DNA from: an uncultured Coriobacteriaceae bacterium
GTDB lineage: Bacteria > Actinomycetota > Coriobacteriia > Coriobacteriales > Eggerthellaceae
Direction: 5' to 3'
Length of the DNA: 21,127 bases
NCBI GenBank assembly: GCA_900550385.1
Contig: URRZ01000029.1
Span: 1-21,127 of the forward strand
The position numbers and the translations under genes were made by a program. Below, in pieces: positions 14,294 to 20,747 of the stretch. The notes under the pieces were generated by a model. That model saw only the letters and a program-made list of their open reading frames with translations, was not told where the DNA came from and did not search any database. Position 1 is the first letter of the stretch; the number at the start of each line of letters is the position of its first letter.

Positions 14294-15229
14294 CTACTCG
14301 TCGCGCACGTCCTTCCCGAACGAACGGCGATACCCTTTCAGGAACGAGACGAATTCGCGCAGAAGCTCGTTGTCGTCGTCGGTACGGTAGACGAACTTGA
14401 CCCGGAAGTGGTAGTAGTCCTTGTCGACGGGGATCAGCCGCATGTCGCTGCGCAGGGTCTTCGGCTTGAACATCAGCGGCATCACGCACAGCCCGGCCGA
14501 CACCATGCTGAACGCCATGGACGACCGCAGGTCCGCGTACTCGATCTCCGGCGAGAACCCCTCGCTCTCGCATGCCTCGATGAAGCAGTTCAACTTGACG
14601 TCGCTTTCGCGCTCGGCGCGGTTCTTGCGGAAGATGAACATGTCCTCCTTGAAATCGAGCAGCGACACCGTCTCCTTCCCGGCGGCGGGATGGTTGGCCG
14701 AGCAGGCGACCTTCAGGCGCAGGTCCCACACATCTTGGGTCGCGAACCCCTCCGGCAGGGAAAGGATCTCCTTGGGTTCGGCAATCGCGAGGAACAGCCC
14801 GTCGATCCTGCGCGTGGTCATCAGCTCGGTGAGGTAGGGCCTCGTCCCCACCACCTGCTCGATGGAGGACGCTTTCATATGCTCGTTGAAGGCGACGATG
14901 ATCTCGTCCTCGCCGAACGTGCTCCATCCGCTGAGGCACCCCAGCCTCAAGCGCTTGCCCTGGTGCTCTTTGAGCTGGGCGGCGCGGCTCATCAGCGTCT
15001 CGGCATCCCGCTCGATCGCCTGCAGGTCGGCGAGCAGCTGCTCGCCCTCGCGCGTCAGCTCCACTTGGGCGCGGGCCTTCCGCTCGAACAGGCGCACGCC
15101 GAGCTCCAGCTCGAAGGCGTTGATGCGCTTCGAGACGGTCGATTGGGAATAGGCGAGCTCCTTCGCCGCGGCGGAGAAGCTCTTGTTCCGCGCAACGGAC
15201 AAAGCCATTTGAACCTGCACCATATCCAT
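14294..15229 (-). CDS. LysR-family transcriptional regulator
   Basis: A 311-aa regulator. Residues 1-60 are the winged helix-turn-helix (MALSVARNKSFSAAAKELAY, then SQSTVSKRINAFELELGVRLFERK), followed by a linker helix and a LysR substrate-binding domain (about 90-300). The ATG at 15229 has AAGGAGG 11 nt upstream and gives the usual N-terminus. The longer reading from a TTG at 15289 adds 20 unlikely residues. It is upstream of, and on the same strand as, the flavoprotein and transporter genes, rather than divergent as many LysR genes are. The inferred role is ligand-dependent control of those genes; the effector is unknown. Confidence 0.9.
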   Translation of the reverse strand: MDMVQVQMALSVARNKSFSAAAKELAYSQSTVSKRINAFELELGVRLFERKARAQVELTREGEQLLADLQAIERDAETLMSRAAQLKEHQGKRLRLGCLSGWSTFGEDEIIVAFNEHMKASSIEQVVGTRPYLTELMTTRRIDGLFLAIAEPKEILSLPEGFATQDVWDLRLKVACSANHPAAGKETVSLLDFKEDMFIFRKNRAERESDVKLNCFIEACESEGFSPEIEYADLRSSMAFSMVSAGLCVMPLMFKPKTLRSDMRLIPVDKDYYHFRVKFVYRTDDDNELLREFVSFLKGYRRSFGKDVRDE

Positions 15230-15346
15230 GGTCCCCACCGCCTCCTTACCGTTAACGCGCGGCAGCGTGTTCTCTCCGAGGAGCCGCAACGCCCCTCCCC
15301 TTCGGATGGCCGGCGTCCCGCTTCCGCGCCGCCGGCGGGCGCTTTC

Positions 15347-15742
15347 CTACTTGCCCGGAAGGATGGCGAAATGGAAGATCGGGTAGTCCACCCGCACCAC
15401 GTTGAACGGGCAATGGGCCAGGCCCTTCGGCAGGTAGATCATGCAGCTCTTGTCGAGCGTGACCCACTCGTCCTCGAAGCGGAACTCGATGATGCCTCCC
15501 AGCGATTCGGGATCGTCGTGGTTGGTCCCGAAGAATCCCAGGATCTCGTCGGTGTCGTCGTGGACGTGGTGCGCCGGGCCCTCGAAGGGCCGGTAGTACC
15601 ATGCGCATTCCACGTGGAAGGCACCCTCGAACGTGGCGGGGTCGATGAACGAGATGGACTTGCGCGCATCCTCGGGCAGACGGTAGTGCGTGAAACTCTG
15701 CGGGCAGGGATCGGTGATGATGTACTTGTCGTAGGAGCCCAT
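15347..15742 (-). CDS. Small single-domain cupin
   Basis: A 131-aa protein with both cupin motifs. Motif 1 is GPAHHVHDDTDEILGFFG (about 55-72), giving the metal-binding pattern HxH plus E. Motif 2 is PKGLAHCPFN (about 104-113), matching PxGxxHxxxN and supplying the third histidine. It is therefore probably a metal-binding beta-barrel, either an enzyme (isomerase, dioxygenase or decarboxylase) or a ligand sensor. The ATG at 15742 follows a GAGGGAGGGGAGGG stretch. It is the first gene of the minus-strand series cupin-LysR-flavoprotein-transporter, with a 117-bp gap to LysR. That position suggests a role on the same compound, which is inferred. Confidence 0.82.
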   Translation of the reverse strand: MGSYDKYIITDPCPQSFTHYRLPEDARKSISFIDPATFEGAFHVECAWYYRPFEGPAHHVHDDTDEILGFFGTNHDDPESLGGIIEFRFEDEWVTLDKSCMIYLPKGLAHCPFNVVRVDYPIFHFAILPGK

Positions 15743-15828
15743 GGCCCTCCCCTCCCTCTGCGTGAACGCCGGAACGAAATCCCGGGGAAACGAAGTCCCC
15801 TTCCCGCTACTTTATGGAATAACCGCAG

Positions 15829-15865
15829 AAAAAAAGAGGGGGGAACGTTTCCGCTTTCCCCCTCT
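15829..15865 (-). terminator. Rho-independent terminator downstream of argS
   Basis: In the minus direction AGAGGGGGAAA pairs with TTCCCCCCTCT (10 of 11 positions, 9-nt loop) and runs straight into a seven-T tract (A7 at 15829-15835 on the plus strand). It sits about 180 nt beyond the argS stop and separates argS transcription from the cupin cluster. Confidence 0.85.
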
Positions 15866-15985
15866 ATGATTCCTAAAAAGAATAGCTTCCGCAGGCGGAT
15901 CCCCGACGCTGAATCCGGCAGACGGCGCCGACCGCGCGTCGAAGCGACGGCATGGACGGCAGCACGCCGTCGCGGCGGACGGCGG

Positions 15986-16011
15986 GCCATGCCCGCGAAG
16001 CGCGAAACGCC
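15986..16011. repeat. Diverged third copy of the 10776/10842 repeat
   Basis: GCCATGCCCGCGAAGCGCGA, followed by AACGCC, resembles GCGATGCCCGCAAAACGAAA plus CGCC in the other intergenic region, with a 2-base insertion and a few changes. Orientation is the same. It lies between argS and its terminator. Confidence 0.4.
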
Positions 16012-16042
16012 GCAGACGCGCCGTCGCAGCAGGCGGCGGGCG

Positions 16043-17770
16043 CTACATGCTGGCCGGAGCGCTCACGCCCAGAAGCTTCAGCGTCAGCGCCAGCGCGATG
16101 CGGGCGGCGTCCGCCAGCGCCAGGCGCGCCTGCTGCACGCCGGGCTCCTCGCCGATGACGCGGCATTCGGTGTAGAACTGGTGGAACAGCGCCGCGAGAT
16201 CCTGCGCGAAATGCGTCAGGCGGAACGGGGCGCGGTCGCGCGCCGCCAAGTCGATGAACTCCGGGAAGTCCGCCATCTTGCGCATGAGCGCCAGCTCGGC
16301 GGGCGCCGTCAGCGGCGACAGGTCCACGTCGGCGGGAATGATCCTCGCTGCCAGCCCGTCGGTGGAAAGCGAGCCCTCCTTCGCAGCCGCCGCATCGGCC
16401 TCGCCCGCCGCCTTGCGCAGAAGCGAGCAGATGCGCGCGTGCGCGTACTGCACGTAGTACACCGGATTGCTGGCGTCCTTCTTCTTCGCCACCTCGATGT
16501 CGAAGTCGATGGGCTGGTCCGACGAGCGCGACAGCATCAAAAAGCGCGTGGCGTCCACGCCCACCTCGTCGATGAGCTCGGCGAACGTCACCATCTCGCC
16601 CGTGCGCTTGGACATGCGCACCGCCTCGCCGTCGCGGAACAGGTTCACCAGCTGCCCCAGCACCACCTCAAGCGCCCCGGGGTTGCCCCACGCCTCCAGC
16701 ATCGCCTCGCAGCGCTTCACGTAGCCGTGGTGGTCGGCTCCCCAGATGTCGATCAGGTGGTCGAAGCCGCGCATCAGCTTGTCGTGATGGTAGGCCATGT
16801 CGCTGGCGAAGTACGTGAGCTCGCCGTTCTCCTTGATGAGCACGCGGTCCTTGTCGTCGCCGAACGCGGTGGACTTGAACCAGGTGGCGCCGTCCTTTTG
16901 GTAGAGGTAGCCCTTCGCGTCCATCGCCGCCAGCGCGCGCGACACGGCGGTCTCGCCCTGCTCGTCCTCCTTGTACAGGTCGCGCTCCGAGAACCAACGG
17001 TCGAAATGCACGCCGAAGCCGCCGAGCGTGTCCTGCATCAGCTGGAGCATCTGCTTGTAGGCGATCTCGCGGAAAGCGGCCACGCGCTCCTCGTCGGAGA
17101 CCGAAAGCCACTTCTCGCCGTCGCGCTCGATGATGCCGCGCGCGATGTCGGCCACATATGAGCCGCCATAGCATTTCTCGGGCATCTCGACGTCGCGGCC
17201 GAGCAGCTGCTGGTAGCGCACCGACACGGAGTTGCCGAACACGTCCATCTGGACGCCGTGGTCGTTGATGTAGAACTCCTCGTGCACGTCGTAGCCCGCA
17301 TGGCGCATCACGCGCGCCATGGCGTCGCCCAGCGCAGCCCAGCGGCCATGGCCCACGTGCATGGGGCCGGTGGGGTTGGCCGACACGTACTCCAGGTTGA
17401 TGCGGCCGGCCTCGGCCTTGGGGGCGCCCTTCCCGTAGTCGTCGCCCTGTTCGCGCACCTGCGCCACCACGCCCTGCAGCGTCGCGGCGGTCAGGCGGAT
17501 GTTGATGAAGCCGGGACCCGCCACCTCGACGCTTTGGATCATGCCGCCTTCCGGCAGATGGTCCACGATGATCTGCGCGATGTCGCGCGGGTTGCGCTTC
17601 GCCTGCTTCGCGCAGCGCATCGCCACGGTGGACGCCCAATCGCCGTTCGCCTCGTCGCGCGGGCGCTCCAAAGCAGCCTGCGGGCGCTGCTCCAGGGAAA
17701 GGGAGCCGTCCTTGCAGGCGGCGTCGATCGCCCCGTCGATGATCTGCTCGAGTTGTTCGCGGATTAGCAT
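16043..17770 (-). CDS. argS: Arginyl-tRNA synthetase
   Basis: A complete 575-aa class I synthetase that charges tRNA-Arg in the cytoplasm. The N-terminal ~110 residues fit the Arg-S additional domain. ANPTGPMHVGHGR (131-143) carries the HIGH-like HVGH. EEFYINDHGVQM and WGADHHGYV are typical ArgRS blocks. MSKRTG (386-391) is the KMSKS-equivalent loop, and the C-terminal anticodon-binding domain ends near LTLKLLGVSAPASM. Length is normal for bacterial ArgRS. The ATG at 17770 has only a weak ribosome site (AGAAAGACG), and no better start is near. It appears to have its own promoter at 17837-17845 and a leader hairpin. Confidence 0.97.
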   Translation of the reverse strand: MLIREQLEQIIDGAIDAACKDGSLSLEQRPQAALERPRDEANGDWASTVAMRCAKQAKRNPRDIAQIIVDHLPEGGMIQSVEVAGPGFINIRLTAATLQGVVAQVREQGDDYGKGAPKAEAGRINLEYVSANPTGPMHVGHGRWAALGDAMARVMRHAGYDVHEEFYINDHGVQMDVFGNSVSVRYQQLLGRDVEMPEKCYGGSYVADIARGIIERDGEKWLSVSDEERVAAFREIAYKQMLQLMQDTLGGFGVHFDRWFSERDLYKEDEQGETAVSRALAAMDAKGYLYQKDGATWFKSTAFGDDKDRVLIKENGELTYFASDMAYHHDKLMRGFDHLIDIWGADHHGYVKRCEAMLEAWGNPGALEVVLGQLVNLFRDGEAVRMSKRTGEMVTFAELIDEVGVDATRFLMLSRSSDQPIDFDIEVAKKKDASNPVYYVQYAHARICSLLRKAAGEADAAAAKEGSLSTDGLAARIIPADVDLSPLTAPAELALMRKMADFPEFIDLAARDRAPFRLTHFAQDLAALFHQFYTECRVIGEEPGVQQARLALADAARIALALTLKLLGVSAPASM

Positions 17771-17794
17771 GTCAGCGTCTTTCTACGTCGAAGG

Positions 17795-17821
17795 AAGGGG
17801 CCGCATGAGCTGCGGCCCCTT
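17795..17821 (-). other. GC-rich hairpin in the argS leader or after the SPFH gene
   Basis: AAGGGGCCGCA (17795-17805) and TGCGGCCCCTT (17811-17821) form a perfect 11-bp stem with a 5-nt loop. In the minus direction it is followed by CCTTCG, not a real U-tract. It lies between the candidate argS promoter and the argS start, so it could be a leader structure, or a weak terminator for the SPFH transcript. Confidence 0.55.
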
Positions 17822-17836
17822 TGCAGTGCATGTGCG

Positions 17837-17845
17837 ATTCTACCA
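17837..17845 (-). promoter_or_regulatory. Candidate extended -10 promoter of argS
   Basis: On the minus strand TGGTAGAAT is an extended -10 (TGnTAGAAT). The same TAGAAT hexamer serves the tRNA-Lys promoter. No clear -35 is present. Initiation near 17830 would give a 60-nt leader beginning just before the hairpin. Confidence 0.5.
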
Positions 17846-17898
17846 TTTTCGCCTGCGCGCCCGCGCACCGTCAGGAAAAACGCGCAAGCGGCGCCGGC

Positions 17899-18912
17899 CT
17901 AGCGCTGCTGCGGGCGCTGCTGGGCCCCCGTGCCCGGCTGGGCCCCCGCGCTCGGCGGCATCGGCGGGAGTCCGTCCCCCTCGCCCGCTCGGACGGCCAG
18001 CATCTGCTCGAACATCGAGGCGGTTTCCTGGAACCTCGAGGGCAGCACCACCGTCGAGGAGCGGCCGGTCTTGGCGAACTCCGTCATCATCTCGGTCCAC
18101 TGGGTGAACAGGAACAGCTCGTTGGCCTCCTGCGTGGTGACGCCCGACTCCTTGATGACGTCAAGCGAGTCGGCGATGCCCTCGGCGATGGCCTTGCGCT
18201 GCGCGGCGATGCCGCGTCCCGACTCCTCCATGGCCTGCGCTTGGGCCTGCGCCTCGACGACCACCTTGATGCGGTCGGCGTCGGCGAGCGCCTGGGCGGC
18301 TTCCTTCTCCCGCTGCGCGGAGTTGATCTTGTTCATCGAAGCCTCGACGTCGGGCGGCAGCCCGATGGCGGTGATCAGCGTGGACACCAGGTCGTAGCCG
18401 TAGGCGACCATGCGCGCCGCGACGTTGGTGTTCACATCGCCCGCGATGAGGTCCTTGTTGTCGAACACCTCGTCCAGCGTGTAGTTCGGGATCGCCGAGC
18501 GCAGCGCGTCGGCGATGTAGGCGCGCATCTGCTCCTCGGGGTTGGACAGCATGTAGTAGCTGCGGAACACGCCGGTCTGCTCGGGCGAGGCGCCGCGATC
18601 GTAGCTGACGTGGTACTGCGCCGCCACCTGCATGGTGATGGTCACGTTGTCCTTGGTCTTGCCGTCGATCTGGAACTGCGACTGGCGCGTGCGCAGATCG
18701 ACCTTGGCGGCGATGCGCTCGATGATGGGGATCTTCAGATGGATGCCCGCGCCGGTGGTGCGGTTGAACTTCCCGAAGCGCTCGATGATGTACTCGGTCT
18801 GCTGCTGCACGATGAACACGCATTTGAACACCACCACGAGGATGATGAGGATGACCAGCACCACGAACACCGAGCTGATGAGCGAGATCAAGCCCGCGAG
18901 CAAACTGGACAT
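17899..18912 (-). CDS. SPFH/stomatin-family membrane protein
   Basis: A 337-aa protein with an N-terminal hydrophobic anchor (about 9-33), then an SPFH/band-7 domain (about 35-200; QQQTEYIIERFGKFNRTTGAG, NVTITMQVAAQYHV). Next comes an Ala/Gln/Glu-rich helical segment (about 200-255, likely coiled coil) and a Pro/Gln-rich tail. Such proteins form ring-like oligomers at the membrane and often organise lipid domains or proteases. The usual NfeD or FtsH partner gene is not next to it here. The ATG at 18912 follows GGAAGGGGG. The next gene on the same strand is argS. Confidence 0.88.
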   Translation of the reverse strand: MSSLLAGLISLISSVFVVLVILIILVVVFKCVFIVQQQTEYIIERFGKFNRTTGAGIHLKIPIIERIAAKVDLRTRQSQFQIDGKTKDNVTITMQVAAQYHVSYDRGASPEQTGVFRSYYMLSNPEEQMRAYIADALRSAIPNYTLDEVFDNKDLIAGDVNTNVAARMVAYGYDLVSTLITAIGLPPDVEASMNKINSAQREKEAAQALADADRIKVVVEAQAQAQAMEESGRGIAAQRKAIAEGIADSLDVIKESGVTTQEANELFLFTQWTEMMTEFAKTGRSSTVVLPSRFQETASMFEQMLAVRAGEGDGLPPMPPSAGAQPGTGAQQRPQQR

Positions 18913-19040
18913 GGGAACAGCCCCCTTCCCTGCTTTCGATTCGTTACCCTGATTCGGCTCCTACGGCCGCCGCCGCGCCGTCCGGCGGCCCCGCGGGACG
19001 AGCCGCGCGGCGCTGGGCGCGGCAGGCGCGGACGGGATTC

Positions 19041-19448
19041 CTAGGCGATGCGGTCGCCGGCCGTGGGGCCGGGCTTGGACGTGTAGACGGCGTCGACGTG
19101 CACGAAGCAGCCGCCCTTGGCGACGGTGGGCGACCCCATGGCGGCGAAGGCGGCGTCGGCCCAGGCCTTCTGCTCGTCGAACTCCGGGCCCTCGTCGATG
19201 TAGCGGGCGGTGCCGTGGATCTGGTACGCCCCGCCCTCGCCCCAGAACACCAGCGAGACCTTCGCGTTCGCGCGCAGATTCGCCAGGGTCTTCTTGAAGT
19301 ACTGGTCGGAAACGTAGATGGTCTCGTCGTCGACGATCTTCTTCATCCCCACGGGCGCCCCGTTGGGCTGGCCCTCCAGCGACGACGTGCAGAGCACGAC
19401 CACGCCCGCATCGAACTGGCTTTTGACTTCCTCGGGCAAGACTGCCAT
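19041..19448 (-). CDS. Pyridoxamine 5'-phosphate oxidase-like flavin-binding protein
   Basis: A 135-aa split-barrel protein. VVVLCTSSLEGQPNGAPVGM (17-36), DETIYVSDQYFKKTLANLRA (41-60), then VSLVFWGEGGAYQIHGTARY form the typical PNPOx-like beta-barrel, with the KTLANLRAN segment expected to contact FMN phosphate. The family binds FMN or F420 and includes many uncharacterised reductases; true PdxH is longer, so this is unlikely to be the vitamin B6 enzyme. The ATG at 19448 has GAGGAAGGGG upstream. The frame is open far upstream, but that extension runs through the intergenic spacer and the antisense frame of the next gene. Confidence 0.82.
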   Translation of the reverse strand: MAVLPEEVKSQFDAGVVVLCTSSLEGQPNGAPVGMKKIVDDETIYVSDQYFKKTLANLRANAKVSLVFWGEGGAYQIHGTARYIDEGPEFDEQKAWADAAFAAMGSPTVAKGGCFVHVDAVYTSKPGPTAGDRIA

Positions 19449-19504
19449 GGCATCCCCTTCCTCGTTGCGCCGGATCCGATGGCGTCCGGCGACCGTATAG
19501 GCCA

Positions 19505-19551
19505 AGTATACGTCGAACGCGGGAACCGGACGGCAAAGATCGGGCAAAGAT
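19505..19551 (-). promoter_or_regulatory. Candidate promoter and direct-repeat operator of the split-barrel gene
   Basis: On the minus strand a -10-like TATACT (19505-19510) lies about 57 nt before the start codon, without a good -35. Upstream, GGCAAAGAT occurs twice on the plus strand (19532-19540 and 19543-19551), an 11-bp period. Direct repeats of one helical turn at the -35 position suggest a regulator site; which regulator is unknown. Confidence 0.4.
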
Positions 19552-19561
19552 TCCCGGCGGG

Positions 19562-20698
19562 CTACATGACCCGGGTGCTCTCGACCTTCTCCACGAACCT
19601 GTCCACCACCGATATCAGGGGATTGCGCAGGACGAAGCCCAGCAGGACGAAGGGCACGACGAACAGCGCCAGGACGCCCATCTCGACCCAGAAATCGCCC
19701 TGGTACACGCCGAACATGGCGGCGCGCATCGCGTTGACCGCATGCGTGATGGGCAGGAACGGGCTGGCGTCCTGGAAGAAGCGCGGCAGGAGCTGCAGCG
19801 GGTAGCTGCCGCCGCCGCCCGACACCTGGATGATCAGCAGCATGACCGAGAGCGCCTTGCCGAAGTTGGCGAACGACGCCACCAACGTGTAGATGATGAA
19901 GGCGAACACCAGGCCCGACCCCCACAGGCACGCCATGTACAGCAGCGGATGGACCGCCTGCACCCCCAGGAAGAACAGGTTGCCCAGCCCGATGGAGGTG
20001 CTCTGCAGCAGCGAGAGCGCCGCGACCACCGCGAAGCGGCCCGCGAACACCTGCCGCGGCGTCAGGTCGCCCAGCTCGCGACGTTCCTCGTCGGAGGGGT
20101 TCGCCTTGATGGCGACCATGATCAGCAGCGCGCCGATCCAAAGCGCCAGCGTGGTGTAGAGCGGCGCCATCGCCGAGCCGAAATTGCTCACCGGGTACAC
20201 CGCATGCCTGTCGAGCGAAACCGGCGCCGAAAGCGCTTCCGCCAGCGCCGACGGGTCGGAGCCGATGATCTTGCGCAACGATTCCAGATCGCCGGTGGAC
20301 AGAGCCTCGAGCATGCCCGTCGAGACGTCCTGCAGCTTCGAACCCGTCGCGTCCAGCTCGTCGGCGGCTGCCACCGGCACCGGATCCGGTGACACGACCG
20401 CGGACCGGATCCCGGTGTTTTTGTCCGTCCCGAACGATCCGGAACAGGTGTAGATGACCCCCTTCACCCCGCCGTAAAAGGCGCGCAGGCCGTCTTTGAA
20501 GGATTCATTGTAGACCGGGATCCCGTCCTCCCCGATCTCGAACGTCATCCATTTGAACGGGTGCTTCCAGATATAGATGGACGCCAGGGCCTTGTCGGCG
20601 GACAGATAGACGCAGGGGTAATCCAGATTGGAATGGGGGCTGGCAAAGGGCCTGAGTACCTCGAGCCCCCTGACGGTGGTTCCATGATAGGCGGTCAT
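19562..20698 (-). CDS. Chimeric protein: Bacillota-type N-terminal domain joined to YhgE/Pip C-terminal membrane half
   Basis: A 378-aa open frame. Residues about 1-110 (MTAYHGTTVRGLEVLRPF, CVYLSADKALASIYIW, WMTFEIGEDGIPVYNESF, GVKGVIYTC) match my recollection of short stand-alone proteins from Bacillota; their function is not known to me. From about residue 112 (ADELDATGSKLQ) the protein looks like the end of a YhgE/Pip membrane protein, including HAVYPVSNFGSAMAPLYTT, about six helices and a final VDRFVEKVESTRVM. Normal YhgE/Pip proteins are much longer, with an extracytoplasmic coiled-coil region and an N-terminal helix, both missing. AAGGAAGG stands 7 nt before the ATG at 20698, better than the ATG at 20704. 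It is either a real fusion or an artefact of a join near 20380. Confidence 0.7.
   Translation of the reverse strand: MTAYHGTTVRGLEVLRPFASPHSNLDYPCVYLSADKALASIYIWKHPFKWMTFEIGEDGIPVYNESFKDGLRAFYGGVKGVIYTCSGSFGTDKNTGIRSAVVSPDPVPVAAADELDATGSKLQDVSTGMLEALSTGDLESLRKIIGSDPSALAEALSAPVSLDRHAVYPVSNFGSAMAPLYTTLALWIGALLIMVAIKANPSDEERRELGDLTPRQVFAGRFAVVAALSLLQSTSIGLGNLFFLGVQAVHPLLYMACLWGSGLVFAFIIYTLVASFANFGKALSVMLLIIQVSGGGGSYPLQLLPRFFQDASPFLPITHAVNAMRAAMFGVYQGDFWVEMGVLALFVVPFVLLGFVLRNPLISVVDRFVEKVESTRVM
20378..20391. repeat. 14-bp perfect palindrome at the domain junction
   Basis: CACCGGATCCGGTG is a perfect palindrome. It encodes the SPDPVP part of the chimeric protein, where the Bacillota-like domain gives way to the YhgE-like sequence. 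It may mark the breakpoint or be coincidental. Confidence 0.5.
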
Positions 20699-20719
20699 CC
20701 GCATTCCTTCCTTTCATAG

Positions 20720-20747
20720 AGGATATCCGGCTTTCGTTTGTGTGCAA
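20720..20747 (-). promoter_or_regulatory. Candidate promoter of the chimeric gene
   Basis: On the minus strand TTGCAC (20742-20747), a 16-nt spacer and TATCCT (20720-20725) lie just upstream of the ribosome site and the ATG at 20698. Elements match consensus at about four of six positions each. Confidence 0.4.

Larger units (their letters stand above)
15743..16042. other. 300-bp gene-free spacer between argS and the cupin gene
   Basis: No gene is supported. It contains the argS-side terminator (15829-15865), a small palindrome TTATGGAATAA (15812-15822) upstream of the cupin gene that could be an operator, an 8-bp inverted repeat GCGACGGC/GCCGTCGC (15944-15951 and 15966-15973), and a diverged copy (15986-16011) of the repeat seen near 10776. 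Confidence 0.55.

Noticed and set aside
15230..15289. Longer LysR start at a TTG (15289)
   Set aside because: The extra 20 residues precede the conserved helix-turn-helix start, while AAGGAGG precedes the ATG at 15229.
14099..17161. Plus-strand 1020-codon frame opposite LysR, cupin and argS
   Set aside because: It crosses three genes and two terminators and has shadow-like composition.
17771..17830. T-box riboswitch before argS
   Set aside because: The leader is only about 60 nt and has neither the specifier loop nor the T-box sequence.
19449..20141. Upstream extension of the split-barrel protein to 366 residues
   Set aside because: The extension is antisense-like sequence across the spacer and the neighbouring gene; the ATG at 19448 has a good ribosome site and gives a standard-length family member.
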